Of a stretch of 64,000 bases of DNA, positions 22,050-35,439 are shown one piece after another. The notes below the pieces were generated by a model that made no database searches, was not told the origin of the DNA, and saw nothing but the letters and a program-made list of their open reading frames with translations. The first letter of the stretch is position 1. Each line of letters opens with the position of its first letter. The translations under genes and the position numbers were made by a program. The stretch comes from Gnetum montanum (Eukaryota; Streptophyta; Gnetopsida; Gnetales; Gnetaceae): positions 3,303-67,302 of the forward strand of contig MNCI01006048.1 in NCBI GenBank assembly GCA_015680685.1. Direction: 5' to 3'.

Positions 22050-25000
22050 GAGTAGGTATGGGAACATGTTATGGATAGGGCATGGTTAAAAATAACTCAA
22101 CATTAATGAACAAGAAAATGAATTATTTACATTTTATGTTAAACACTTTGATGGAATTTTGTAGTGCCTATTAGTTGTTCATCCTATTGCCCATGTTCTT
22201 TGTGACTAATCATTGATCTATGAAGCACATGTAGAGAACTTCAAGCTCGACATTAGCTATTTCCAAATTTTTCTTTGTGTCTTTATGGTGTTTGAACTTT
22301 GCCTTGTACAAGAGGTAAGAGTTGGCCACTTTCTTCTTCAGTTCTAACCTTGGCCTTCCTGCAATCAACATTACCAAGTTTGCATATCAGTGGTTGGCTA
22401 GCATCATGTGCTCTATCATCTCTTTCATTTGTAATTCCTTGAGGTGGATTTTATCCTTGTACACATTAAGTCCATCAAAGATGGACTACCATATGTTGCC
22501 TTCCTATTGAAGTTGGTAAAGGACCTTGTAATGTCCCCATTTTCAAATAATGTTGCTACATAACAAAGATGGTGCCTCTTCATAATAAGTGTTATTATTA
22601 TCATAACAAGACCTGAAAAGGCAATTGTAATTGAGACCTGAAATGGTACATTATAATAATGAATGTGTTTATTGAGGTAAGCTTTGGGGGTTTGACCTAA
22701 GGCATTTATACCAAGGCTTAGAGGTCATGCTAGCATGGATTTGTAAAGTTGATATACACAAGTCATAAGAGCCAGGTGAAGCAAGATAGGAAGAGGACTA
22801 GTCATCCCTTCTAGATAGGTTGTATGCCTAACCATGATGGTAGTGCTGGATTGCCTCTAAGGGATAGATGCCAAAGGAAGAAAACCCAAAGAAACACTCT
22901 GGGAGCATGATCTAGATACTCTATTCCATATCAATCAAGCATCATTTTCTTTCTCCTTTTTGCTTTTTTTCTATTATTTTCTTTACACATAATCTTGAAT
23001 GTTACATATATTTAACATTTGGTATATTGTATTCTTATGAATAATATCTAATATAATGTATATTTGAAATTTTCCATGACATCTAGGAATGGGATGTCAC
23101 AGGCCATGTTCACTTTTGCTTTTACTAGTTGAATTACTTTATCATTAACCTCCTTGAGGAGTCCAACTTAGTCCTTGTAATAATTTTCTACACATTCAAA
23201 TTTTAGGACCTTTTTCTTCTAGGTGGTTACCTTAATTGCTATTTTTTAGAAAAGGGCACAAACTTCCTCCATTAAGAAATTATGATTCTCAGTAGCCAAC
23301 CTCCTCAAATACATGGTTATCTTGGCAAGCTACTCCTATTGCTATCATAAGAATTCTACTATTTGATCTTTCTAGTTCTCAAGGTTCCACAAATGATAAT
23401 TCTCTTGGATCAGAACCAGGTTCTCCATACATACCTCTGAAAAGTCCTTTTTGATGTTGTAGGTCATGTCCTCTAGTAAGGATTGGACAAAGACTACCAT
23501 CTCCTTTAGGTGCTTAGCCTCTTAAATTTTTTGTTGAAGCTATAGAAAATCTTCATCTCTAGTTATCTCTTGGCTAAGCATGATGGGATTGGCTAGTTAG
23601 GCTCTCAACCCCACAACCTCTACAACCAATCATCGATTCTTAGATGTAGCTATCTCAAGTTGGCAATGATGAGCTTACTCCTAGCTTCTAGCACCTCCAC
23701 CTAGGTTACAGTGATGGTATCCAGAAGATCAAAGATCTCCATAAGTAGTTTTTTCAATTTCCATTAGTTCGTCCAACACATCCTCATGCTTGGCTATACT
23801 TAGCCTCCTAATTATTTCTCTTGCAAATTTCTACACATCCTTGTGTGTAGTGATATTAGACATAGAGGCTATAGGAGTGTTTAATGCCTTTGCCACATGA
23901 TTAGCCACCACCTTTGCTATTGTCTCCTACCCTTGCTACTACATCACCAAGATAATTGCCACTCACCCTTCTATAGGTACACTAAGAAAGTTTTAGTTTT
24001 CCCAGAATTTTCTAGGAATTGTTATTATTCTAAGAGGGACACCATCACTTCCCAAGAACTAGGATTTGACCTTGTGGGCACATACATCCTTTGGAAAAAA
24101 AGGAATGATGCAGTGTTATCTAGCCAACTAATGGTTCTAGTTACATCATTCAAATGGCTCATAGCTAGCTAGCAGATTGATGGGTTACCACCACTCATTC
24201 CTAACTATTGCTACTATAGGAGTTTTTCAAAGAGCTTGTGCATGTGCTTAAAGTTAGCATGGGCCTTTGACACTATTTCTTCTTAAGTGGGTGATGTTGG
24301 TGGTTGCTCCTCCTCTTGTAGCTTGGCAAGTGCCTTATCCTTCATCATCTCCTACCAAGAGGTAGTAGGAGAATGTCAAAGGTTGTCATTGGCATAGCAA
24401 GCTATGCCTTCCCTTTTGCACAATTGTTTGATTAGGCATGGAATGAGGATTTCCTTTATTCTAAGCTCATTCTCTTTGAAGCACTTATTAATTTCAAGGA
24501 ATATAAGCTATAGGAGATTGACAAGGAATTTACTGTTTAGAGCAGCACACACATAGGTAGAGAAGGTGGTGATTTTGCTTAGCCTCATCATTGGGTTGAC
24601 ATGGTAGGACACAATTTGAAAGTTTTCCCTTTGTACCTTGGTGAATACTTTTACTTCTTATGGTCCACTCCACAGCATTGCTAGATCCATTCATTCTTTA
24701 CTTTGGGGTCCACTTGCATTGAGATTTCCATCAAGGTTATCCTAGTATCCAACAACCTAAGAGCCTCTTCAATGGCCTCCACAGTGTAGAACACATTGAT
24801 GTCCTTTATCTCCACTATGGCATCCACTTGCTTATTACTTCAAAAGAGGTACATCTCTCCCATGTACCATTTCCTAATGGAAGTGAGGAGAGGACACATG
24901 GGAGAGTTATGTAGTTGTGATTTAACCTCTTCTAGTGCCAAGTCCAAGAAAGGACCAAATTTTAGTTCTTGAAGAACTACACCTCAAATGTTCTTGGAAC

Positions 25001-25250
25001 AAATATGCTTTAGACATGCTTTAGTCAAAGTGACTTCTAGGTTTGTTTCAGGGCTAGGAACCTCATCTCATTTTGATTGCCTAGTCTTAGCTATGAAAAT
25101 CTATTAGATAGACATCTCAAGATCCTCCCAAAGATGTCTCATTAAATGTGTTTCTACTGCTTCCTCCCAGGACTTCTACTATCGTTGGCTCCTTCCTCCT
25201 CTAGGTCGCTTATCCCTCAATTAGGATGGTCCTCCCTCCTACAATATTTT
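22050..25250 (-). pseudogene. C1 third ORF (env-position protein), decayed
   Basis: Reading right to left, an N-terminal domain around 24990-24690 gives LKFGPFLDLALEEVK, then KWYMGEMYLF and EIKDINVF. This aligns with B2 (SGKWYMGETYLF near 40648-40680) and E (SGDWYLGEMYQF at about 56451-56490). A coiled-coil-like C-terminal part shares ITRDE.F.QLQ near 23570 and HLKELQMKEM near 22440 with B2. Stops are mostly TAA/TAG/TGA where Q or R would be expected. A 575-bp insertion (22527-23101) interrupts it. It lies after pol, where Athila-like elements carry an extra ORF. Function unknown. Confidence 0.75.
22527..23101. mobile_element. 575-bp insertion in the C1 third ORF, probable solo LTR
   Basis: Ends TGTAATGTCCC...GGGATGTCACA form an imperfect inverted repeat, and the C1 third-ORF reading resumes on both sides. 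No coding sequence inside. Flanks GACCT and GGCCA match at three of five positions, so the TSD is weak. A solo LTR fits best; a MITE-like element is the alternative. Confidence 0.6.
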
Positions 25251-27360
25251 AGGTCTTAGTACCATTTGTTATCATGACATGACTAAGGATTAGCATTTGA
25301 TGTGTAACTTAGAATACTTGATACCTTGTCTCCTTTGATCAATTACACTTGGGCTAAGTTGTGATTATTGTAGATTAAGTATTTTAATATTATTTTAGTT
25401 TGATAGCTACCAAAGTTCATTGGTAAGGTTTAACTTTGGTGAATTTTTTATTTTTAATATTATTGTATTTGTTAAACCTTGTGGGAGTTAGAAAAATTTT
25501 GAAAATGTTTCTATTAAAAATCCATGGTTTATGGCCCCCATGACATAAAGCTCACCTCCAATAGCTACAAGATTGAAGAATAGATTAGTGATTCAGAAGT
25601 TTTATGAGATTAGGAAGGCTTTGGGCTTAGAAAAATACAAAAAATCCTTGGGCATTGAATGGAAAATGTGAAAAATGGCTAAGTCCCTAATGATATTTAT
25701 AGGTTTTTTATGCTACATTAATGGGAATGAATCAATGCATCTAGCTGCATCGATGGGGATGCATTGACGCATTTGTAGGACAACATTTTTCCACATAAAA
25801 ACTATGTAAAAATAATTTGTTTTTCAATGAAATTGGAGTCCAAAGAAAGCTAGTAAAGCCTAGAATACTGGGAAATGATTAAAGAGGACTTAATGTATGT
25901 AGAAAAAAGGAGATTTGATTTAGAGATTATTGGTCATGGAGTGTAAAACTGGATGAAATCAATGTGGAATGCATAGGATTTGAGAGTGAAATGACTAAGG
26001 GATAAGGAATTTAACCATCCCAACTAAGGATTATGCAAGTGTGTCCTCCCCATAGGAGGCTCATGGCCTTAATGCCCTTGAATACCCTCAAACCAAGGAC
26101 TCCATGGACTGCAAGAATGATTAATGGTTATGGATCTTTAAAGACCAAATCACCAAAGAAGTCATCAAAGAATTTCAACTGTTTACTAATGAACCCATTG
26201 AAACAATCATGAAAATAGGTAGTGAGGTGGTTTATGGAAAGAATTGATGGGTGAGAGAGTATGAAATGGAGTTCCCCATGGTGATTACATGAAATCCCTT
26301 ATGGAAGATGTGATTAAATATGGCCTAAGAACCTCCTTGCTTAGTCCAAATTAAGATCATCCACTTCCAATGACTTCACATTAACACTTGAGACCATTCC
26401 ATCCTCCAAGAAATAAGAACATCCCCATAGAACACTCACCATTCCTAAAGAAGAAGAAAAGAGAAGTAGGAAGTGGAGAGGGCCTTAGCTAGAGGGATGT
26501 CTTTAGGCATGAGCAACATATCTTTCTAGCCCCATAGCAAATTCATGTAGCTTGTTATTATGTCTAAGGGATGTACTTTGAATTTCCATTCTTATTATTA
26601 TTTTTAAATGGAAACTACACCATGTAGAGACTTTGCTTCCTATTATTGGTCAATAGTGGAATGGTGATAAATCCATGGAAATACTCATGTAACTCAAATG
26701 GTAGGCATGTACAAAAGTGACAAATCCCTTGAAATTTGTACCCTTGTCAATCCACTTAATTTGTTCAAAGTTTGAAAAATACAAAGGTCACTAGTTCATT
26801 ATAAGTTCTTATTAAGAAGGGACCTTATAGTTCCAAAATAAGGAAACATAATAGAGTTATGTGAAGTAATGGATGATGTGGACTCACTACCTATTAACAT
26901 GAAAAGAATCAATGTTCGATTAGTAAACATCAAAATTCTAAAATGAACTCTAGTCATTTTGTAATCAAGTAATCAATGAAGTTTCAAACCATCATCGATA
27001 GTAGGTGTGTAAGAAAAATTTAAATAAAGCAAAATAAAGTAAAATATAGAAAAACCGTAAAATACCAAAAAAATAAAAAATGTACTAAAACCAGTGTAAA
27101 AAAAATAGTTAAAAACTAAGGAGCCATGTTATTAGATCTTAGAATGTATGGCCATCTCCTCCATGACTATGTTGGATGAGGGAGATTTGAAAGATCAAGC
27201 ATTACTGGTTATTGATCAAAATTCTTTTACATAGGGTATCAATATGGTATATTATCATGGACTTAGGTAGAAAGGTATTATAATTAATATAAGGCCTCCC
27301 CCATAATGTTTAATGATATGTGTGTTGAGGCACATGCATGGGGTTTTAGTAGGGCATATT
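25251..27360 (-). other. C1 non-coding stretch between integrase remnant and third ORF
   Basis: Equivalent to 38100-40257 of B2. Contains the family's conserved block near 26010-26090 (minus-strand CAAGGGCATTAAGGCC, then GGGGAGGACACACTTGCATA). Also an ATGCATC-containing stretch near 25730-25770. No protein similarity. Confidence 0.6.
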
Positions 27361-27369
27361 ACCTCTCTG

Positions 27370-28330
27370 TTAGAGCTTGAACTTCTTAATCCTAGGGTCA
27401 TAAAGTTGGGTAGTATGTGCTTTGTGCACTTCATTCATTATATGTGTTTCATTATTAGAAATTAGTACACATGGCATACCAAACTTGTTTACCACACTTC
27501 GGGGTACAAACCAGATTATTGTAGATGTTGAAAAATTAATAACGGTTGTAGCTTTTGCTCCTTTTATATAGTAGTCAAAAACTAGCCTTGATTGATCCAT
27601 GCTTTGTACTTGAGAACTTGTGAGACTCTTTGCTAGTTCCATGCACATTACTAGTTTAGCCTCATTTTTGGTTGTTAGCCACTAAGTACCTTCTTGATTA
27701 GCGGTTGCTGTGTATAGGAACCTTTGAATCTTTGTGACATCTACACATTGACTACATGCCTTAGGTGATATGCTTTTTATGGTTCACAAATTTTTCATGT
27801 AGTTTCATTGTACATGATGCATGGAACACACTTCTTCTTAGTCTTTCCAAATTCATTCTCCTTCGAAATCTCCAAGGAGATATCTCTTATTCCCAACCAT
27901 GCATCAACTGTACTTAGCCATGCTCTTCCCATGATAATAGGAAATATTTTTTTGCTATTCTTCACATTGATTACTAAAAATTTGGTAGGATATGACCATC
28001 CATAAATAGTGATCACAATGTCCTCAACCAATCCCAAAGGAACAGTAATAGATTGGTCTATGAATTCCAACCTTATATTGCTCTTTTTAGTAGAGGCACA
28101 TTTCAAACTTTGTACATATCTTGTAAAATCAAATTGACATCAAAACCTAGTCCAAAAGAGATTAAGAAGGTTCATTTCCAAAAATCTAAAAATAGATAAG
28201 GGGACTCCTAGGATTAGATCACTTTCTAGGAAGATGAATACCCTTAATCTAATCAATGACCATGTGGATCAACATGATAGTGTGAAATCGGAGAGTGTTT
28301 TGGTTTGAAGGAGGCTTGATAAGTATTGTA
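27370..28330 (-). pseudogene. C1 pol remnant: protease joined to an integrase scrap
   Basis: The frame 28106-27795 reads like the end of a retroviral-type protease (LVEDIVITIYGWSYP, then FPIIMGRAWLSTVDAW and a conserved DISLEISKEN tail), matching B2 near 34710-34890. The next frame (27648-27370) ends with VVNKFGMPCVLISNNETH, which corresponds to the integrase core around 37376-37420 in B2. The RT and RNase H between them are missing, so a large internal deletion fused the two. C1 cannot encode its own reverse transcriptase. Confidence 0.72.
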
Positions 28331-28699
28331 GAGGAGGTAGGAGCATATTTAATAACCATAGGTATTTTTGAGGGCTTTATGCTGCTTTTTGTTCTAAAGT
28401 ATAGTCTCTTGTGAGGCCTAGATTCAAGACCACTCAATTGAGAAATTAGTTGTAGATTTATGACCCTTGAAACATGCCTCTATTGTGGCTATGCTAGGAT
28501 CTCATCCTGTAGATATGAAGTAGATAAAGAAGGAGTTGTAGGTGAAGGTGTAGAAGTGGAAGGATGAGGAGGAGAGAAAAATTAGAGCTCTTTCCTTAGA
28601 GATGCTACTATGTCATATTCAGGATGGAAGTAGTGTTGTTGGAAGGAAGTGTAACTACAAGAGTCACATGGAGAAATTAGCTACTAAATGTAGTATCCA

Positions 28700-30900
28700 T
28701 AAGGATTTTGCTAGCATTAAGGATATTGTTGCCTTGGAGGTAGCATCACCATTACTGTGGGTGTTACCATAGCTGAAATTGATCATAAGGTTGTTGTAGT
28801 GTTCCACTTATATAGTAAGCTTGATGGTGGAATTGCTACCGATAGCTGCTTAATGGATAACACAACCTACTAGTTTCTTGCTATTTTGCTAATCTATGAT
28901 TTAAATCATACATCCCAAATTCCTATAAGTGTAACACAATAGGACAACATCTATTGCAATTTTCATATTGACATATGTCACACTCATCATCATCTGACTT
29001 GAAATTTGCAACCTTTCCCTTACCCTTATAATGGACATGTTCATCTTCCTTTTTCTTCTTACTATCATGTTTACTACCCCTATGATCTCTATTCTCTTCA
29101 AAAATTCTTAGAGTAGTTTGAAATTTTTTGTCCAAGAAGTCCTACATTTAATCAACCTTGGCTAGTATTTTATATATAGATTTTTGTATTTGCAAGGTTT
29201 TCCTTTGCATCACTTCGTCAAGTGATGCCTCCTTCTTATTGTCATAGAAATGGACCATCTTCATATAGAGAGAAGGATCCTTATTGTACTTTGTTGTACT
29301 TTCTCGCTTTCTCAAATTACCTTCTTCCTTAGCTACCTACTTAATGAGCCTTTGGATCTGATGGACCCTTAGGTCTGAAAGCCTCCCTTGGGCATAGACC
29401 CCAAGAGTTCTCCTTGTTTCAATTCAAAGCCCATTTATGATATGACATAGTTGATTCCTTTGAGAATAGCCATGGCTTAGGCATTAGTGCAATAGGAAGT
29501 ATTACCTACCATAGCTACATCCAAGGACTCATGAGTTCCTTGTTTCCATCCTTGGATTTTCCTTCTCACGTTAGACACTTAAATTTATGTTTTGTACTTG
29601 TCATTGAATAGTTCAAGCATCATACTTCACCTCCAAATTGATTCTAGTTCCAAGAATTGGTACCAACTTTTATCTTCTTTGATGAGTTTCTTGGGAAGAA
29701 ACTTTAATTTTTGCAATTCATTTTTCACATTCTATAAGGTACAAGCACCATGAAATTCTTGCAAGTGGTTTTGCATATCTAAATTACACCCCTCCTTAAA
29801 CTTGGGGATATTATTCTTATCTAGCCATTTGATTTAGCCATCTTTCATGTGCCTTATTAAGATCGTAACAACCACTGTAATGTTTAACATGTTTCTCATT
29901 GCTCATAGGGATTCATCATAGTCATAATGATCTTAGTAGCTCCTTTTATGGCCATGATGCCTATGACAAGTTCTGTTGTTCCTTCTTTTTCTATAATGAT
30001 CATCTCCTTGCTACTCAAGCTTGTGATCTCTATGATTATAGTGGGATCAATGATCATCTTGATCCCATTGTTTACCTCTATCATACTTTTGATCACCTGT
30101 ACAACTCAAATTAGAGTTGGAGGAGGAAGATAATGAGGGAGACAAAGGCAAAGAGGGAGGAGAACAAGCACCAAAGTCATGCCTACTACTTCCCCTTCTT
30201 TAGTCGCTATCTCGTTCACCATGTTTGTCTTTTCTTGGTGCTTGTCCTCATTCTTACCTTGGTTGCCTCCTTTCATGACCCTTTGATTATGGGATCCATT
30301 ATTTCAAAAACTAGGGTTTGTTACAGTGGACTATATCCATGAGATAAGGGTCCCCTTATTAAACAAAGGAGAAGAATTAGTGTATTGAGTGCTCCCTAAA
30401 AGAAATTCATTACCTTCCTTGTGTATTTGTAGGAATAAGTGGGTATGGCCTCATTTGCCTTTAGTGGCTTCATATTTGACTTCCATCTTTTGATGTTTCC
30501 TTTTCTATGCCTCTATACACTAATTCTTCTCCTTTGTTTAATAAGGGGTAATCTTGATAGACATGGTCTTGAACTTCATACTTCAAATTGAGTCTTGCAA
30601 TGCCTAATTTGATTAGATAGTTGAGTAGCATTGTAGGAATATATTACTTGGAAGGTAACCTGATGTTTCCTTCCATGTCCCTCCATCACAATTACTCATC
30701 CTAATGTAGGATGAAGGTGAACTCTAGTGTATACTCATCTAGATGAGTGTAGACCACTTTAAACTATTAGGGCATTGACATCTTGTGGCCTTCTTTTTTT
30801 TGCTAATTAGATCTACTTACAAATAGTGGAGAGTTTTCCTTACTAAAAGAAGCCATGTTAGTTCCTAATAAAAATAGTGTGCATGTGTTATATTATTTTT
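28700..30900 (-). pseudogene. C1 gag-like protein, decayed
   Basis: Minus-strand gag of the same family: an Arg/Ser-rich N-terminal stretch near 30100-29890, a core near 29700-29300, and the C/H motif at about 28995-28930 (DECDICQYENC). The second half of that motif has changed relative to B1 and E. Numerous stops and frameshifts. The open frames on the plus strand here (29899-30342) are shadows. Confidence 0.65.
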
Positions 30901-30985
30901 CTTAAAGATATTAACTCTAGGGTTCATTACAATGTTGTTCGATTTTTTCACTAACTTTCTAGGTAGTGCACATAGCTAACTAAAG

Positions 30986-31003
30986 TCCCCAACAATGGCA
31001 CCA
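30986..31003 (-). promoter_or_regulatory. Primer-binding site of C1
   Basis: Minus-strand TGGTGCCATTGTTGGGGA directly follows the 5' LTR end ...CCGCTCATCA. It resembles the complement of the plant tRNA-Asp 3' end with transition changes. Confidence 0.7.
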
Positions 31004-31004
31004 A

Positions 31005-31196
31005 TGATGAGCGGTGAGTATACCCTATGTCCAACCATACAAATTACAAGCATTCACATGAAATCTAGTCAAATTCTATAAATTGTAGTTCTCTAAATGC
31101 ACATTATCTAGGTAGTGAAACTAAGGACACAATCGTTGTCTTCTTGGTTCCACTTGTGTAAGTACAAGCATATGGTTAAATGTAACCAAGCCACAT
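31005..31196 (-). repeat. 5' LTR of C1, inner piece
   Basis: Minus-strand LTR end (...CATCA) continuing to 31196, where B2 begins. Its last bases CACAT (31192-31196) are the left TSD of B2. It matches 21110-21300 closely. Confidence 0.87.
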
Positions 31197-32064
31197 TAAT
31201 GAGTCATAGTTTCTTGGTAGTGTCAATGTGGCCTTTTCGACATGGCCTCATCGATGCATCATATCATGCGTCAATAAGGCCTCATCATTGTAGTGTCTAC
31301 TTTTTGGCTATAAATACATGCCTACCAGCTGCATTTATGGTAATGAAATTTTAGTGGTAGAAAATCTCTTTTAGTTCATTCATTTGAGAGTTAGAATATT
31401 TCTCTGAAGTGCCCATAGTAGGAGTTATTGAGTGTATGGATCTTTATTTGAGCATTGTTGTACCTGAGCATGATAGTATGTGCAACAATAAAGAAGAGCT
31501 TTCTAATAAATCTTGTAGCACTCTAGATAGATTAAATGTTTCATTTATGCATTTAATGTTTTCAATTATTTATTTATTAAATATTTCCAATAATTAAGCT
31601 AATGAAATAATTAAGCAAGATAAGCCATATATATTAACATATAAGTATGACCACTTTGAGCATAACACACATTCACTTGGTAATCCCAATAGCATTATTG
31701 CTTGGTATGCCAAGTAATGTAGTGCTTGGTAACCTGGTAGTGGATACATGGGTTTAGGACATGTGCAAAAAGTGGGACTAGAATGCTTATGTTAGGAGTA
31801 GTTAAATACTAGTTAATTAGTTAATCCAATATCTTTATCTTCCTTTAAACACCAAACCATAAAATACTAAATGATAAAAATCATATTCCTCAATTATACT
31901 TATCCATACCAATGTACATCAAAACTATAATTGGGAAGACAAAAAATGATCTTAAGGAAAGATTCACCTCTTAAAGGGCTAGTGTAGTAGAAACTATAAA
32001 GTCTATGAAATTTCATTAGATCATGCGTGAATGGTTGGGTGTAGGGATACCTCAACACTCATCA
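31197..32064 (+). repeat. 5' LTR of B2 (868 bp)
   Basis: Starts TAATGAGTCATAG after the CACAT TSD and ends ...CAACACTCATCA before the primer-binding site. TATAAATA at 31309-31316, preceded by ATCGATGCATCA and its partner ATGCGTCAAT. Matches 43328-44200. Confidence 0.9.
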
Positions 32065-32065
32065 T

Positions 32066-32083
32066 TGGTGCCATTGCCAAGGA
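32066..32083 (+). promoter_or_regulatory. Primer-binding site of B2
   Basis: TGGTGCCATTGCCAAGGA lies one base after the 5' LTR. It matches the complement of the plant tRNA-Asp 3' end as I remember it (TGGCGCCGTTGCCGGGGA), apart from transitions. Confidence 0.78.
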
Positions 32084-32479
32084 CCTTTTTTGTTGAAATG
32101 TGCACTATCTAAGATTAGTAAATATTATTTATATCATTGGATGAACTCAAGGTCAACATCACCCTAAACAACATATAAACTTCTAAACACACTGATAATT
32201 TTATTTGTTTTGCAAAAATGTCTTCTTCTTTCCACAGACGTGAAGATGTTAAATCACCAGTCCCATAGGAGTGCACAATGGTATATACTCATCCAAATGA
32301 GTATGTACCAAACTTCACCTTCATCCTACATTAGGATGAATAGCTATGATGGCCTAATATGGACAACAACATTGTCTTGCCCCTAATTGATCTATACCCA
32401 AAATGTTGTTTCAAACTCTTAAGAAGTTGAACATCACATATCTTCATGAAGAATATGTTGTAAATGGTTATGACACTTG

Positions 32480-34460
32480 GAACCACTAACCCCCTAAAAT
32501 ACAATGCAAGTAAGATTAACATTAGGAGAAGCTCCATGAGGCTACAAAGGGAAACATTTCACTAATCCCTTATTCCTACTAGGTCAAGATGACAATGAGG
32601 ATCCTCCCGTTGAGGGTTCTCAACATGAAGACTCTCCAGCCACTATTGTTGGTAACAAAAGTGTAACCTTGTTGGGATAATCATAATGAAGGTAATCAAC
32701 AAGAAAACAATGACTGTAAAGGCCACCAAGATTGAAGGGATGGCCAAAACCATCATAAGCATCACCAACATAATGATAATGATGAACCTCTATTGGCAAC
32801 TTGAAGTATGCTAAAAAATGCATAGGTAGTTAGAATTCCAACAAGGCATATGAGAGATAGCTAAATCAAGTGCTTAGACATGAATAATATTCCAAGATTT
32901 GAGGGGGGATATAACTCTAATCCATAGACACATCTACAAGCTTTGCATGATGCCTGTGCCTTATAGAATAGAGAAATAAATGGAAAACTCAAGCTATTTC
33001 CTAGGACACTCATCAAGAAAGATGAAAGTTGGTACTAGTACTTGGAATTGGAATCCATTCACCAATGGAATATCATGTTAGAGTTATTTAATGACAAATA
33101 CTACACATACTCTAGAGTGTCTAATTTGAGAAGGAAAATCCAAGGTTGGTAATAGGGAACACATGAACCCTTGGATGCCACCATGGATAAATACTATTCA
33201 CTCTTACACTAATGCCATGTCCATGATTATTCTCAAAGGAAACAACTTCACAACATCATAGATGCGCTTTGAGTAGAAACTAGAAGAACTCTTGGGTTGT
33301 ATGACCAAGGAAGATTGTTTGAACTAAGAGCTCATTATATCCAAAGGCTGATAAAGTAGGTAGAAAAAGAAGAAGGTGATTTGAAAAAAAAATATAAAGT
33401 GCAAAAGAGTATAATAGGGACCCTTTCATCAATAAATGAGAGGTTTGATTTTATAAAAAAGAGGAGTCACCACTTGATGAAGTGATGAATACAAAAATAT
33501 TACCCATCCAAAAATTTGTTTTTGACATTTTTGCAAAGGTTGATAAATTATGGGACTTTTTGGATAAAAAAATTTCAAGTTGCTATGAAGATTGCTAAAG
33601 AATCCAAAGAGAAAAATAGTGATCATAATCATATGAGGTGAAAAGAAGCTAAATGTGCCTACTAAAGAGGTAAGGGCAAATTTGCAGCTATAGAGAAAGT
33701 TTTGACAATTGACTTTGATGATGAAAATAATTGTGATATTTTTCAATATGAACATCCAAAGGGTTTTTTCCCTATGGTGTCACACTTACAAGAAATATGG
33801 GGTGTATGCATTGAATCCTTGACTAGCATGTAGGCAAGGACCTAGACGATTACCTTATCCTCAAGGAAATCTAAGGTAGTTCCAGCAACAACAACAAGCT
33901 TACTACCCAAGTGGACCTCCTTCACAACCTTATGAAAAATACCAACAATGGTACCAACCTCAATTATGGGGAATGCCACCGCCAAGGTAGAAATATCCTT
34001 ATAGGCAACCAAATCCATATGGGTACTATGTTCAACAACCCATCTCTCCAACAATTTCTATAAGTCATACCTCATTTTAGCATTACTATTACCCTCTAGA
34101 GTATCATCAAACACATTCATCATCTACTTGAGGAAAAAACCCATATCCATACCACCCTCAACATCTATCTGCACACACACCTCTACCTTCAATCTAATTA
34201 CCTCTTACTCCATCCATACAAGGTGAGATTCCTCCATAGCCATAACAACAAAATGCTACAAGGGTTTTACACATACAACCACCTTGCAATTGAGTGTTTC
34301 AAACAATTGATCCAAAAAAAAGACCCTTCTTACAACCTAGTAGTCCTCTCCAACAATCACAACCTAGTATGGCTAACCATCTTGCATCTTCAATACCCTC
34401 ATCCTTTGCATCAAATATGTTTGAGTGCCCTTCAAACCAAATTTTTCCTTGAATTTGCAT
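32480..34460 (+). pseudogene. B2 gag-like protein, decayed
   Basis: The core reads in broken frames from about 32870 (DMNNIPRFEGGY, then LQALHDACA) through about 33400 (DKYYSLLH, then IIDAL.VETRRTLGLYDQG). It aligns with the cleaner E copy at 53022-53498. The C/H motif is at about 33730-33790 (NCDIFQYEHPKGFFP...HLQE), with the second Cys changed to Phe. A Gln/Pro-rich tail follows to about 34460. In-frame stops are frequent. Confidence 0.72.
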
Positions 34461-34461
34461 T

Positions 34462-34960
34462 ATGATGCTAACTCATGCTATTTCCAACTGGATCAAGGTC
34501 GAAAATATTCTCATGAAAAGATCTAACCTAAGAAGTCCACTCATTTACTTACAAATCATTAGACATGAGCCATGTAGGGCTCTTCTTGACTTTGGTTCTA
34601 GAGTTAATCTCATCTCCCACGACATCTATAAGCCCTATAACCTACCACCTTTTAAGAAGAGCAACATCTATCTATTATTGGTAGATCAATAAATTTTTAT
34701 TCCTTTGGAATTAGTAGAGGACATTGTGACCATAGTTTGTGGGTGATCCTATCCTATTGATCTTTTGGTGATTAAGGTTGAAAACTGCAAAAGTGACTTT
34801 CCCATCATTATGGAAAGGGCTTGCTTAAGCACAGTTGATGCACTTATGGGCATAAGGAATATCTCTCTAGAAATCTCCAAAGAAAATGAATTGGATAAGA
34901 TAGAGAAGAAATGTATTTCATGCATTACGTACAACAATAACGGGTGCAATTGCATGGAAA
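34462..34960 (+). pseudogene. B2 protease
   Basis: An aspartic protease of the retropepsin type. The active-site box reads LLDFGSRVNLIS (about 34585-34620). Further on LVEDIV, then a broken G.SYP and FPIIMERACLSTVDALMG complete the fold, with the tail DISLEISKEN-like as in C1. Interrupted by a stop near 34690 and another near 34743. Confidence 0.72.
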
Positions 34961-35439
34961 AGATTTGGTCCATCAAAAGTACATACATTAAAGCATGTAA
35001 TCAGTGTGTACAAGAAATCAATATTCAAAGGTGTCTATACATAGTAGCCACAAAACAAGAGGACACCCAGTGGCTAATAGCTAACTCAGATAGTAGCACA
35101 TTATGCATGGAACCAGCTGAGAGCCTAACATGTGCTTATGTTGAAAGCATGAATAAACTTGAATAAGTTCATCCCTAACTCTTTGATGAAGATGATGATA
35201 CCTATTGGGGAGAGTTGAAAATCCCTAATAACTTCAAGCAGGAGCCCCTAGAGCTAAAAAATTTACTAACTAGCATGGAGTATGCATTTTTAAGTAATGG
35301 AAAATTGGTCATAATTAATACAAAACTTTCTCCTCAAGAAAAATAAAAGTTGTTAAACGTGGTTAAAAAATGGCCAATAGCCTTTGCTTGGTCATATCCT
35401 GAGCTAATAGGAATCAATCCAAGGATATGCCAACATTGC

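Noticed and set aside
21679-22089. Open frames across the N run
   Set aside because: They exist only because N codons are not stops; the gap sequence is unknown.
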